Assembly (NCBI RefSeq): GCF_019749295.1
Contig: NZ_JACWFG010000004.1
Location: 1-64,000 of the forward strand
Reading direction: 5' to 3'
Source of the DNA: Neobacillus niacini
GTDB taxonomy: Bacteria; Bacillota; Bacilli; Bacillales; Cytobacillaceae
DNA length: 64,000 bases
The notes below the pieces were generated by a model, which searched no databases, had not been told where the DNA came from, and was given only the letters and a program-made list of their open reading frames with translations. How positions within the stretch are numbered: the stretch's first letter is position 1; every line of letters begins with the position of its first letter. A program made the translations under genes and the position numbers. Below are positions 18,823 through 28,138 of the stretch, one piece after another.

Positions 18823-20362
18823 CGTGTTAATAGTTGATGACGAGCCGATAATCCGAGAAGGTATGAAAACACTTATACCGTGGGAAGAGTATGGTTTCCA
18901 AGTAATCGAAACAGCAAGAGATGGGAAAGAGGCTTTAGAAATATTCAGGGTAAATGAAATACACCTAATCATCGCCGATATACGGATGCCAAGGATGAGC
19001 GGTATAGAACTGATTGAAACAATTAGAAAAGAGGATGTAAAGGTACAGATTATTATTTTGAGTGGATATGCCGATTTTGAATATGCCCAAAAGGCTATAA
19101 GAGAAAATGTAGCAGGTTATTTATTAAAACCTGTTGAGGAAGAGGATTTGATTGGCTTTATTCAACGAATTAAGCTGAATTTTGACAAAGATCAATCAGA
19201 GAAACAGGTAAGGACAGTCAGTTTACAGGAAGTCAGACACACTTTATTACAGACAATTATTGACGGTAATGAACAGGTGCCTATTGAGGAAGTATATGGG
19301 GATATCTCTGAACTTGGATTGGATGGAAGATTTTATCAACTGGTGATGATAAGACTGTTTCACAATACGAACTTAGAACTTGAGGATTTTAAGCAGCTAT
19401 TAGCACAAGAGCTTGAAGAGAATTGGGGCTATTTATTTATTAAAGATCAATATCTTTGTATCTTGCTAAAGAACATGAGACCAAGCCTAAAATCTTATAA
19501 CGAACTCTATGAAATAGTGATAAGTTATCTTAAAAACTCATCGATTGGGATGTGCCTAAGTGAAGTCTTTAATGAGGTTAGCTCTTTAGGGACAGAGTAT
19601 AGGAGTACAAAGAATAGACTGGATTTTCAATTTTTTTATAAAGAGACAAAATTTCTTAGAAGTGACTCAGAACTAGTTTTTCAACCTAATAAGGATTACC
19701 TGCAAGATATGACGTCAAACGAATTTCCAGTGCATTCCTTTGCAGAAAAGTTATATTTTGCCCTTGATGCGTTAAATGAAAAAGCAATGAAAGATGAAAT
19801 TATAAATGCTGCTCAAAGTATGATCAATAACAATCATAGTGAAGAGAAAATAAAAATTAATTATGTACGCTTATTATCTCTAGTTTTTAGTAAATGTTCG
19901 GTAAATAAGCCCGAGCTTGGCGAGACATTATCTGATGTAAATGCTGAACTGCACAAAATAAATAGACAACCTACCATCAATTCATTACTAGAGTTTATTT
20001 ATCATTTATTAAATAAAGTGATTGCTAGTCTAAATGTTGGCGATTATGAAGACCAGCTAAAAAAACTTGTGGATTTCATCCATCGTAACTATCAAGAAAA
20101 TCTAAAGCTTGAAAGTTTAGCTAAGGTATTCGATTATAATAGTGCCTACTTGGGTAAGATTTTCAAAAACCATACCGGGGAATATTTTAATACCTATCTA
20201 GATCTAGTTAGAATGGAAAATGCAAAGAAATTATTATCATGTGGTATGAAGGTATATCAGGTAGCAGAAAAGGTTGGTTACTCTAATGTAGATTATTTCC
20301 ATAATAAATTTAAAAAATATATTGGAATGTCTCCGAGTAATTTTAGAAAGGAAAAGCTGTAA
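18815..20362 (+). CDS. YesN-type response regulator (receiver + AraC HTH)
   Basis: 515 aa. Receiver domain at 1-120 with acidic pocket DDE and phospho-acceptor Asp at about 55 (IIADIRMPRMSG), and a conserved Lys in LLKPVEEED. A middle region of about 280 residues has no clear motif. The C-terminal AraC/XylS tandem HTH is at about 415-515 (LESLAKVFDYNSAYLGKIFKNHTGEYFNTYLDLVRM; VAEKVGYSNVDYFHNKFKKYIG). It should activate the adjacent ABC transporter and glycosidase genes in response to the kinase. Confidence 0.9.
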   Translation: MYNVLIVDDEPIIREGMKTLIPWEEYGFQVIETARDGKEALEIFRVNEIHLIIADIRMPRMSGIELIETIRKEDVKVQIIILSGYADFEYAQKAIRENVAGYLLKPVEEEDLIGFIQRIKLNFDKDQSEKQVRTVSLQEVRHTLLQTIIDGNEQVPIEEVYGDISELGLDGRFYQLVMIRLFHNTNLELEDFKQLLAQELEENWGYLFIKDQYLCILLKNMRPSLKSYNELYEIVISYLKNSSIGMCLSEVFNEVSSLGTEYRSTKNRLDFQFFYKETKFLRSDSELVFQPNKDYLQDMTSNEFPVHSFAEKLYFALDALNEKAMKDEIINAAQSMINNNHSEEKIKINYVRLLSLVFSKCSVNKPELGETLSDVNAELHKINRQPTINSLLEFIYHLLNKVIASLNVGDYEDQLKKLVDFIHRNYQENLKLESLAKVFDYNSAYLGKIFKNHTGEYFNTYLDLVRMENAKKLLSCGMKVYQVAEKVGYSNVDYFHNKFKKYIGMSPSNFRKEKL

Positions 20363-20396
20363 CGTACACGTTTCTATCGGTGTACGTTCTTTTTTT
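20361..20396 (+). terminator. Terminator after the response regulator
   Basis: Perfect 9-bp stem AACGTACAC / GTGTACGTT followed by C and seven T, beginning at the stop codon. Confidence 0.9.
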
Positions 20397-20468
20397 ATGA
20401 ATGTTTGGCAGACTTATATCAAAATTTTATATGATTTTTGTTTCAATTTGTTAGGTATTATGACAACT

Positions 20469-20483
20469 ATGAATGCGTTATCA
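20469..20483 (+). promoter_or_regulatory. Probable cre site upstream of the ABC permease operon
   Basis: ATGAATGCGTTATCA matches WTGNAANCGNWNNCW except at one position and lies 32 nt before the permease start. Together with the sites at 9487 and 16994 it suggests repression of the whole locus by CcpA. Confidence 0.5.
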
Positions 20484-20514
20484 TTGGTATATAAGTAAGA
20501 AGGAGGTCTAATGG

Positions 20515-21480
20515 GTGAAAGCGGTTACTAGCAATGAGAGAACAATGACTATTATTCAAAAACCGAAGAAAAAGAGCTTCTGGAAAACATTTGTACAGCA
20601 AAAGTATTTATATTTAATGTCTGTCCCTTTTGTCCTTTTAGTTATTGTTTTTAATTATTTTCCTTTGTGGGGCTGGTCAATGGCCTTTCAAAATTATAAG
20701 CCAGCTCTATCTCTTTTCCAGCAAGAATGGGTTGGGTTCGAACATTTTATAGAACTGTTTTCAGACGAACGGTTTTATCGGGCACTTAGAAATACACTTG
20801 GTATGAGCCTGCTTGGTTTAACGGTTGGTTTTGTAATGCCGATTATCTTTGCGGTCCTGTTAAATGAAGTACGGTTGTCCGTATTTAAACGGACAGTCCA
20901 GACCATTACTTATTTGCCTCACTTCGTATCCTGGGTGGTTGTTGCGGGTATCGTGACCAAAATGCTCTCTACGGATGGCGGCGTGATTAATGAAATGTTA
21001 ATAAGCTTAGGCATTCTCGATAAACCTGCCCAATTTATGGCAGAAGGTACGTATTTTTGGAGTATTGTCGTAGCTTCTGATATTTGGAAAGAGATGGGAT
21101 GGAATGCGATCATTTTCCTAGCTGCAATCTCAGGAATTGACTCCCAGTTATATGAGGCAGCAAAGGTAGACGGTGCAGGACGGTTGAGACAAATTTGGCA
21201 TGTAACGCTTCCAGGTATTAGGCCAACGATACTCGTTTTATTAATTCTAAATATCGGCCATTTGACAAGTATTGGGTTTGAGAAACAAATGCTGTTAGGG
21301 AATAACTTAGTCGTTGATTATGCAGAAGTACTAGACTTGTATGCATTGAATTATGGAATCGGGTTAGGCCGGTTCTCATATGGGACTGCGATTGGCATAT
21401 TTAACTCTGTTATCAGTATTATTCTATTATTTGTGGCCAATGGAATTTTCAAGAAATACTCAAACTCCAGTGTAATGTAA
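20515..21480 (+). CDS. ABC transporter permease, LplB type
   Basis: 321 aa with six membrane segments and the permease EAA loop YEAAKVDGAGRLRQIWHVTLPGI (about residue 210-235). It resembles LplB/YtcP-type sugar permeases (FNYFPLWGWSMAFQNYKPALSLF). It pairs with the next permease to import oligosaccharides. GTG start, 7 nt after AGGAGGT; the ATG at 20511 is out of frame. No ATPase is encoded in the locus, as is usual for this group, which shares a multitask ATPase such as MsmX. Confidence 0.9.
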   Translation: MKAVTSNERTMTIIQKPKKKSFWKTFVQQKYLYLMSVPFVLLVIVFNYFPLWGWSMAFQNYKPALSLFQQEWVGFEHFIELFSDERFYRALRNTLGMSLLGLTVGFVMPIIFAVLLNEVRLSVFKRTVQTITYLPHFVSWVVVAGIVTKMLSTDGGVINEMLISLGILDKPAQFMAEGTYFWSIVVASDIWKEMGWNAIIFLAAISGIDSQLYEAAKVDGAGRLRQIWHVTLPGIRPTILVLLILNIGHLTSIGFEKQMLLGNNLVVDYAEVLDLYALNYGIGLGRFSYGTAIGIFNSVISIILLFVANGIFKKYSNSSVM

Positions 21481-21492
21481 GGAGGAACAATA

Positions 21493-22407
21493 TTGAGAAG
21501 ACATACTACACTTAGCAAAACAGTAATGAAAGATCGTTTGTTTGATAGTTTTATATATATCTATCTGCTCTTTATTTCGGTAATCACTCTATATCCTTTT
21601 TTAAACGTATTAGCCATTTCCCTGAATGAGTCACTAGATACTGTTCGAGGCGGTATTCATATATGGCCAAGATCGTTTACATTGGACAATTATAAAGAAA
21701 TATTCCAATACGATAATTTGATTACAGGATTTATAAACTCAGCTTCTCGTACTATTATTGGGACAATCCTAGGAGTGCTTTCTTCTGCTATGGTTGCATA
21801 CACACTAAGCCGTGCAGACTTTCAAGGCAGGAAATGGTTCTCAACCATTATTGTCCTGACGATGTATTTCTCAGGCGGGCTGATTCCCGGTTACATGTTA
21901 ATCAGGGATTTAGGATTAATTAATAGTTATTGGGTTTACATTATCCCTGGTATTGTAAATGCCTTTAATATTATCATAGTTCGGTCCTTTATTGATGGAC
22001 TTCCCTATGCTTTGCAGGAATCAGCAAAGATTGATGGGGCAAATGACTTTACAATCTTCTGGAAAATTATCATGCCATTGTGTAAGCCTGTTTTGGCAAC
22101 GGTTGCATTATTCGTTGCAGTTGGGCATTGGAACTCCTGGTTTGATACGTATTTATACAACAGCATGAATGAGAATTTAACTACCTTACAGTACGAATTA
22201 ATGAAAATCTTACAAAACACGTCAATGGGAAGTACAGATCCGAATTCGATGAAAGGGATGACAGCGGATCAATTAAAAACATTTGTTTCTCCTGAATCAA
22301 TAAAAATGGCCATTTCCATTGTTACGATTGTACCTATCTTAATCATCTATCCTTTTGTTCAAAAGTATTTTGTGCAAGGAATGACGATTGGCGCAGTAAA
22401 AAGTTAG
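21493..22407 (+). CDS. ABC transporter permease, LplC type
   Basis: 304 aa, six membrane segments, EAA loop LQESAKIDGANDFTIFWKIIMPL (about 175-200). It ends with the LplC-like tail FVQKYFVQGMTIGAVKS. TTG start with GGAGG 7 nt upstream, 12 nt after the partner permease, so the two are co-translated. Forms the membrane heterodimer of the oligosaccharide importer. Confidence 0.9.
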   Translation: MRRHTTLSKTVMKDRLFDSFIYIYLLFISVITLYPFLNVLAISLNESLDTVRGGIHIWPRSFTLDNYKEIFQYDNLITGFINSASRTIIGTILGVLSSAMVAYTLSRADFQGRKWFSTIIVLTMYFSGGLIPGYMLIRDLGLINSYWVYIIPGIVNAFNIIIVRSFIDGLPYALQESAKIDGANDFTIFWKIIMPLCKPVLATVALFVAVGHWNSWFDTYLYNSMNENLTTLQYELMKILQNTSMGSTDPNSMKGMTADQLKTFVSPESIKMAISIVTIVPILIIYPFVQKYFVQGMTIGAVKS

Positions 22408-22537
22408 GGTGATAGTAAGGATACCTTGTTACTAAAACGTAACTGCAGGGGGTGATTGGAGAAAGGAAGGTAAGAGTATAGGTGATATAACGATTCGTCG
22501 ATGTAAAATCCAATAAGAGACTATAGGGGGATATAAC

Positions 22538-24199
22538 ATGAAAAAGCGTATGAGCAAAATTACTTTGTTATTAGCTGCTTGCTTTGTACTAATTGTTTCT
22601 GGCTGTACAAGTAAGTCTAATAGTGAAGGTGAGAAAAATAAAGAAGGGCTAACAGAGTTCACATTATTCAGTGCTGATCCACATTCCCAATGGGATGATA
22701 TGGGCAGCCCTGTCAGTAAAGTAGTAAAAGAAAAAACAGGAGTAACATTAAAACCTGAATTTGACGTAAATGGCGGAGACCAAAAAATTGCCTTAATGGT
22801 TGCAAGCGGCGAATACCCAGACTTAATCACTCCCAAAGGCGGAGCAGGAACATTAGTTGAAGCAGGTGCACTTATCGATCTTACTGACCTTATAGAAGAG
22901 CATGCTCCAAACTTGAAAAAAATCTATGGCGATTACATGAACCGTTTAAAATGGAGCAGTAAAGACGAATCAATCTATATTTTGCCAACCACTCCAGTAG
23001 ATACACAATATTTTAGTCCAGGCCATGGTGTTGGACTACAGCACTCAGTAGTAAAGGAATTAGGATTTCCTGAGATCAAAACGCTAAAGGATTATGAAAA
23101 CGCGATTAAACAATATAAAGAAAAGTACCCAGAAGTAAACGGGCAGCCTACAATTGGATTATCATTACTCGCAGATGATTGGCGTATTATGATTTCTACC
23201 ACTAATCCAGCTTTCTGGACAACAGGAGTATCAGATGATGGTGAATTCTATGTTGATCCTAAAACATATGAAGCCATCTTCCATTACAAACGTCCGGAGG
23301 AAAAAGAGTATTTCCGCTGGTTAAACCACATGAATGCTGAAGGATTATTAGACCCTGAAAGCTTTGTTCAAAAATACGATCAATACTTAGCAAAATTATC
23401 TTCCGGCCGTGTATTAGGGATCATTGATGATGATTGGCAATTTGCTGAGGCACAGCGCTCATTACGTGAACAGGGGTTACATGACAAAATGTATGGACTA
23501 TACCCTGCAACGTTAAACGAGGACATGAAACACGCAAATTTCCAAGATGCTGGCTACCTGGCAGGATGGGGTATTGGTATTACTGTTGATTGTAAAGATC
23601 CAGTAGCAGCGATTAAGTTCCTTGATTATCTTGCTTCAGAAGAAGGTCAAATGCTTCAAAACTGGGGTATTGAAGGGGAACACTACACAATCGAAGATGG
23701 TAAAAGAGTCATTTCTGACGAAGAAATGGATAAAAGAAATAACAATGCTAACTATGTAAAAGAAACGGGAATTGGTGTTCTTAAAGGATTTGCACCGTCA
23801 TATGGCGATGGAGTTCTTGACTCCAATGGACAGACCTATACTATCGCTTCTCCAGAGCAAGTAAAAGATTCTTATACGGATGTAGAAAAAGAGGTGCTTT
23901 CTAACCTTGGCGTTGAAATGTGGAGAGATTTATATCCGCAAAAAGATGAATTCCCTGTAAAACCTTGGGGGGTTGCTTTTAATATCCAAGTTCCAAGTGA
24001 TTCAGATCTAGCACTAATCGAACAAAAAGTACTAGATATCGTGAAGAAACGTATTCCAGAGGCCATTCTAGCAAAGCCTGCTGACTTTGATAAAATCTAT
24101 GACAGCTTCTTAAAAGAAATTGATAAGGCTGGTGCAAAAGAAGCAGAAGCAATGCGTACAGAATTAATTAAGGAAAGAGTAGAGCTTTGGAATAACTAA
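22538..24199 (+). CDS. Extracellular solute-binding lipoprotein, LplA type
   Basis: 553 aa. Lipoprotein signal peptide with lipobox VSGC (Cys about residue 23). Family-1-type binding fold (SADPHSQWDDMGSPVSKVVKEKTGV; VASGEYPDLI; LDYLASEEGQMLQNWGIEGEHYTIEDGKR near residue 365, the typical LplA signature). It would capture the oligosaccharide and hand it to the two upstream permeases. A 130-nt gap separates it from the permease gene, leaving room for its own promoter or an RNA processing site for higher expression. Confidence 0.9.
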   Translation: MKKRMSKITLLLAACFVLIVSGCTSKSNSEGEKNKEGLTEFTLFSADPHSQWDDMGSPVSKVVKEKTGVTLKPEFDVNGGDQKIALMVASGEYPDLITPKGGAGTLVEAGALIDLTDLIEEHAPNLKKIYGDYMNRLKWSSKDESIYILPTTPVDTQYFSPGHGVGLQHSVVKELGFPEIKTLKDYENAIKQYKEKYPEVNGQPTIGLSLLADDWRIMISTTNPAFWTTGVSDDGEFYVDPKTYEAIFHYKRPEEKEYFRWLNHMNAEGLLDPESFVQKYDQYLAKLSSGRVLGIIDDDWQFAEAQRSLREQGLHDKMYGLYPATLNEDMKHANFQDAGYLAGWGIGITVDCKDPVAAIKFLDYLASEEGQMLQNWGIEGEHYTIEDGKRVISDEEMDKRNNNANYVKETGIGVLKGFAPSYGDGVLDSNGQTYTIASPEQVKDSYTDVEKEVLSNLGVEMWRDLYPQKDEFPVKPWGVAFNIQVPSDSDLALIEQKVLDIVKKRIPEAILAKPADFDKIYDSFLKEIDKAGAKEAEAMRTELIKERVELWNN

Positions 24200-24229
24200 A
24201 AACGGACTAGGAAAATAAGAAACAAAATA

Positions 24230-24259
24230 AGAGACCCGAGTTATTCTGGGTCTCTTTTA
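24230..24259 (+). terminator. Terminator between the binding protein and GH31 genes
   Basis: AGAGACCC / GGGTCTCT stem with a 10-nt loop followed by TTTT. The short T-run may allow some read-through into the GH31 gene. Confidence 0.75.
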
Positions 24260-24314
24260 AATAAAATGCTTTTTTAATAGCTTGAATGGATTGAATAAAT
24301 TAAGAGGTGAAATC

Positions 24315-26642
24315 ATGAAATTTACAGATGGTTATTGGTTGATTCGAGAAGGACTCGAGCTGATTTCTGGGGTACAGTTTTTTAAAGCAATTCAAACCGG
24401 AAACACATTAAAAGTACTAGTTGCGCCGAAGGATCTCTCCGACCGTGGTTTCCAGCTAGATACAGCATTATTGACAGTTGAATTCTCAGCTCCAATCGAA
24501 GATGCAATTCGGGTAAAGATCATCCACCATAAAGGAAAAGTAAAGCGTGGACCAGAATTCAATTTAATTGAAAAGCAAGTTCCTGTTTCAATAGAGGAAA
24601 ATGAAGACCAAATTCGTTTTACGAGCGGGAAATGTAGTGCAGTTATCAATAAAACAGGACCATGGGAAGTCCAATACTTTTATAATGGCAAAAAAATGAC
24701 TGCCAGCGGTTACAAGGCAATGACACATGTTACCGAAAGTGCTGATAAAACAACCTATGTAAGAGAAGAATTGAATTTAGGTGTTGGGGAAAATATTTAC
24801 GGTCTAGGAGAACGATTCACATCTTTTGTAAAAAATGGCCAGGTGGTTGAATTGTGGAATCAGGATGGCGGCACGGCATCACAGCAATCTTATAAAAATA
24901 TCCCTTTTTATCTATCCAATAAAGGATATGGAGTATTTATTAACCATCCAGAAAATGTTTCCTTAGAAATTGCTTCAGAAAAGGTTTCTAAAGTCCAATT
25001 CAGCGTGAAAGGTGAATCATTAGAATACGTTATTTTTGGCGGGGAAACCTTGAAAAGTGTAATATCCAATTACACATCCTTAACAGGGAAACCTGCATTG
25101 CCGCCTGCCTGGTCATTTGGACTATGGTTATCTACCTCTTTTACGACAAACTATGATGAAGAAACCGTTAAAAGTTTCGTAGAAGGAATGCGGGAAAGAG
25201 ATATTCCATTATCTGTTTTCCATTATGATTGTTTCTGGATGGAGGCGTTAAACTGGACCGACTTTGAATGGGATCAGAAAATGTTCCCTGACCCAGATGG
25301 AATGTTAAAGCGGATGAAAGAAAAAAATCTAAAAATTTGTGTGTGGATTAACCCTTATATTGCACAAGAATCAAAATTATTCGATGAAGCTGCTGCTAAC
25401 GGCTACCTTATTAAACGGCCTAATGGAGATGTGTGGCAGTGGGATCGATGGCAGCCAGGCATGGGAATTGTTGATTTCACAAATCCAGCTGCTTGTGAAT
25501 GGTATGCGGGCCATCTAAGAAGATTAGTAGATATGGGTGTTGACTCTTTTAAGACTGATTTTGGTGAAAGAATACCTGTGGATGTTGTTTACTATGATGG
25601 TTCCGACCCTGATAAAATGCACAATTATTATACGTTTTTATATAACAAAGTAGTATTTGATGTGTTAAAAGATAAGCTTGGAGACGGAGAGGTAACCTTA
25701 TTTGCCAGGTCAGCCACTGCGGGTGGTCAACAGTTCCCTGTCCACTGGGGCGGTGATTGCGATGCTACCTATGAATCGATGGCTGAAAGTATCCGGGGAG
25801 GATTGTCACTTGGACTGACAGGCTTTGGATTCTGGAGTCATGATATTGGCGGATTTGAAAGCACGGCACCTGCTGATTTATTTAAGCGCTGGGTAGCTTT
25901 TGGTTTATTATCTAGTCATAGCCGATTACACGGAAGTAAGTCATACCGTGTACCTTGGGCATACGATGAAGAAGCAGTAGAAGTAACAAAATTCTTTACG
26001 AAATTAAAGGCAAAATTAATGCCGTATATTTTTAATTCAGCGAATGAATCGTCAACATTGGGACTTCCAATGATGAGAGCGATGCTTCTTGAATTCCAAG
26101 ATGATTTAGCTGCTGAAACACTTGATAGGCAATATATGTTTGGGGATTCCCTGCTTGTTGCGCCAGTTCTAAATGAAGAAGGAGATGCCTCCTTTTATCT
26201 TCCGAAAGGAAAATGGACCCATCTATTAACGAATGAAATTGTGGATGGCGGAACATGGTTCCATGAGAATCACGATTATTTAAGCCTTCCATTATATGCA
26301 CGTCCAAACTCTATCATCGCAATAGGTAATGATGAAAATAATGCTGATTATGATTATGCACAAAATGTAGAACTGCATCTCTTCCAACTTGAAGATGGTA
26401 AAACGACAAGTGTTACTGTCCGTAACACAAAATCAGAAGTAGAATTAGCCGTTACAGCCACTCGTTTTGGAAATGAGCTTGTTGTAAATGCTGCTGAAAC
26501 AACAGGAAAACCATGGAGCCTAATAGTAAGAGGCATTTCAGAAATAAGCAAGGCTGATAATGTAACAGTTGAAGCAACTGAACTGGGTATGAAACTAATA
26601 CCAGAACTAGGAAGCGAAAGTTTTACCGTTGGTCTAATATAA
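24315..26642 (+). CDS. Glycoside hydrolase family 31 alpha-xylosidase (YicI type)
   Basis: About 775 aa. N-terminal domain, then the catalytic barrel with nucleophile Asp at about 414 (SFKTDFGERIP) and acid/base Asp at about 481 (HWGGDCDATYESMAESIRGG), followed by FGFWSHDIGGFE and SSHSRLHGSKSYRVPWAYDEE. These motifs and positions match E. coli YicI (D416/D482), an alpha-xylosidase acting on isoprimeverose-type ends, and differ from alpha-glucosidases of GH31. It would remove non-reducing xylose from xyloglucan oligosaccharides. No signal peptide. Start at ATG 24315 after AGAGGTG; an upstream ATG at 24282 lacks a ribosome site. Confidence 0.92.
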   Translation: MKFTDGYWLIREGLELISGVQFFKAIQTGNTLKVLVAPKDLSDRGFQLDTALLTVEFSAPIEDAIRVKIIHHKGKVKRGPEFNLIEKQVPVSIEENEDQIRFTSGKCSAVINKTGPWEVQYFYNGKKMTASGYKAMTHVTESADKTTYVREELNLGVGENIYGLGERFTSFVKNGQVVELWNQDGGTASQQSYKNIPFYLSNKGYGVFINHPENVSLEIASEKVSKVQFSVKGESLEYVIFGGETLKSVISNYTSLTGKPALPPAWSFGLWLSTSFTTNYDEETVKSFVEGMRERDIPLSVFHYDCFWMEALNWTDFEWDQKMFPDPDGMLKRMKEKNLKICVWINPYIAQESKLFDEAAANGYLIKRPNGDVWQWDRWQPGMGIVDFTNPAACEWYAGHLRRLVDMGVDSFKTDFGERIPVDVVYYDGSDPDKMHNYYTFLYNKVVFDVLKDKLGDGEVTLFARSATAGGQQFPVHWGGDCDATYESMAESIRGGLSLGLTGFGFWSHDIGGFESTAPADLFKRWVAFGLLSSHSRLHGSKSYRVPWAYDEEAVEVTKFFTKLKAKLMPYIFNSANESSTLGLPMMRAMLLEFQDDLAAETLDRQYMFGDSLLVAPVLNEEGDASFYLPKGKWTHLLTNEIVDGGTWFHENHDYLSLPLYARPNSIIAIGNDENNADYDYAQNVELHLFQLEDGKTTSVTVRNTKSEVELAVTATRFGNELVVNAAETTGKPWSLIVRGISEISKADNVTVEATELGMKLIPELGSESFTVGLI

Positions 26643-26646
26643 AGGG

Positions 26647-26691
26647 AAAACACCCATGAATGTTGTCAATTCAACATTCATGGGTGTTTTT
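26647..26691. terminator. Bidirectional terminator between GH31 and cotF-like genes
   Basis: A perfect 19-bp stem (AAAACACCCATGAATGTTG and its complement) with a 6-nt loop, flanked by A-run and T-run, stands between convergent genes. Confidence 0.92.
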
Positions 26692-26709
26692 GTTTAACTA
26701 TTTTTGATA

Positions 26710-27387
26710 TTAATGCGGCATATTGTTGTTCATGTTATTTGGCATTTGACCCATTGGCTGCTGCCCCATCGCTTGTCCTTGTGCAGGAGCGAAGGTATTT
26801 CTGTAGTTATTCATATCTGTCTCTGCAAGCTGCGGCACTTGATAGTAATGATGTTTATTTTGGTAAATAGACAGTTCATAACCCATCTCAATACAATTTG
26901 GAATCGAATCGGCCAGCACACGGCGAACCACTGGATTGGTTGTTTCAAGTGCTGCCATCGTTTTCATAGAAGCACTCGATTTGCAGGAAGCGAGCATACA
27001 GCTTGAAATGTATTCATCATTAATTTCTGTTACCGATTGCCAAGGTTTCTTTGGCTGAGCGGGCTTCATACCGTAGATGAAGTCGTTCCCTTGGTTCATC
27101 ATATATTTTGAAGTAGGATGAGAAGGATTTTGTCCGGTTTTAAAACATTCCACCGTGATGTTGTATTCATCCTGCATAAATTTATATTGGCGATCTAGAA
27201 TATCCAGCAATTCAGGATCCTGTACATGCTGGCGTAATAACATGTACGAATTCATAGCTCCAATAGCGGCTCCTAAAACCTCATTTAAGTCAATTACCTC
27301 ATGGCCTCCATGGTTTAGTTGTGGAGGGACATTCCCTGTATGCATATTTTGGTGCATTTGTCCTTGTTGACCTTGGTTTTGCATCAT
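26710..27387 (-). CDS. Spore coat protein, CotF family
   Basis: 225 aa. The N- and C-termini are Gln/Asn/Met-rich and low complexity. The core has the CotF (ferritin-like helical) pattern: VIDLNEVLGAAIGAMNSYMLLRQHVQDPELLDILDRQ, then DEYISSCMLASCKSSASMKTMAALETTNPVVRRVLADSIPNCIEMGYELSIYQNKHHYY. It indicates an endospore former. It diverges from the encapsulin operon, sharing a 160-nt promoter region. ATG after AGGAGGAG. Exact coat location is unknown. Confidence 0.88.
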   Translation of the reverse strand: MMQNQGQQGQMHQNMHTGNVPPQLNHGGHEVIDLNEVLGAAIGAMNSYMLLRQHVQDPELLDILDRQYKFMQDEYNITVECFKTGQNPSHPTSKYMMNQGNDFIYGMKPAQPKKPWQSVTEINDEYISSCMLASCKSSASMKTMAALETTNPVVRRVLADSIPNCIEMGYELSIYQNKHHYYQVPQLAETDMNNYRNTFAPAQGQAMGQQPMGQMPNNMNNNMPH

Positions 27388-27510
27388 ATTTTTCTCCTCC
27401 TAAGTGATGATAATAGCCATAGTTATTATGTATCAATCGACCAGACTTATTCACGTAACTAATTTGTTCAAAAGATTGTAACGTAATGTTTTAGGAAATG
27501 AATTCAACGT

Positions 27511-27525
27511 CAATAATGATTGTTA
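27511..27525 (+). promoter_or_regulatory. Weak Fur/PerR-like palindrome before the encapsulin operon
   Basis: CAATAATGATTGTTA agrees with 10 of 14 fixed positions of the 7-1-7 motif TGATAATNATTATCA, and equally with the PerR form TTATAATNATTATAA. It lies 22 nt before the cargo start. The match is only suggestive. Confidence 0.3.
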
Positions 27526-27547
27526 TGAGTAGTAGGAGGTGGAGGCA

Positions 27548-28117
27548 GTGCAAGAAGAATTAAAGATTTTTTATCATATATTTACCACAACCAAAGATGC
27601 GATAGAAAAATTTATGAATATGCTCGATCCAGTTATTCAAAATGCCACTGATGAACATGAAAGATTATATTATCACCATATTTATGAAGAAGAAGAACAG
27701 CGTTTATCCCGTCTAGTTGTACTAATCCCGCTTATAAGTAAATTTCAACAAGTAAAGGACGAGAAAGAATTTTCTCCAGCCAACAATGAATTTAATCGAC
27801 TTTTACAAGAGCTTAATCTTGAAAAGTTCGGATTACATAACTTCGTCGAACACCTTGATTTAGCTCTGTTTCGCTTTACCGACGTCGAGAGAAGCAGTCT
27901 ATTAAACGGTTTAAGAGAAGTATCGTATAAGGATTATCAGCAGGTAAAACAAATATTGAACGAAATTAATAGTCGTTTTGATACCAATTATGTAGACCCG
28001 CATGCCCATCATGACGAAGATCATGACCATTTGGACCGGTCAGCAGCTGCAAAAGCTGTATATCATGCTCCTCAGTCTAAACAGAGAAAGGGCTTTACGG
28101 TGGGAAGCCTAATTTAA
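27548..28117 (+). CDS. IMEF-type encapsulin cargo (iron-mineralising, ferritin-like)
   Basis: 189 aa. A helical ferritin-like domain spans about 1-140, rich in Glu/His pairs (ERLYYHHIYEEEEQRLSRL; HNFVEHLDLALF). Then comes a His/Asp-rich stretch (DPHAHHDEDHDHLD), a flexible linker and the C-terminal tag KGFTVGSLI. The tag matches the targeting peptide of IMEF cargo in Firmicute encapsulins (TVGSLI core), which oxidises and stores iron inside a large shell. Start set at GTG 27548, 8 nt after AGGAGG (27534-27539); an in-frame GTG at 27539 overlaps that site. The shell gene follows 21 nt later. Identification rests on size, tag and neighbourhood; iron-oxidising residues cannot be proved from sequence alone. 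Confidence 0.9.
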   Translation: MQEELKIFYHIFTTTKDAIEKFMNMLDPVIQNATDEHERLYYHHIYEEEEQRLSRLVVLIPLISKFQQVKDEKEFSPANNEFNRLLQELNLEKFGLHNFVEHLDLALFRFTDVERSSLLNGLREVSYKDYQQVKQILNEINSRFDTNYVDPHAHHDEDHDHLDRSAAAKAVYHAPQSKQRKGFTVGSLI

Positions 28118-28138
28118 GGAATAAGAGAGGATAGAACA

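Noticed and set aside
8597-26642. Rhamnogalacturonan (yes-type) locus
   Set aside because: YesL, YesMN and Lpl-like proteins occur there too, but no GH105, pectate lyase or rhamnogalacturonan lyase is present; YicI-type GH31 and GH95 point to xyloglucan.
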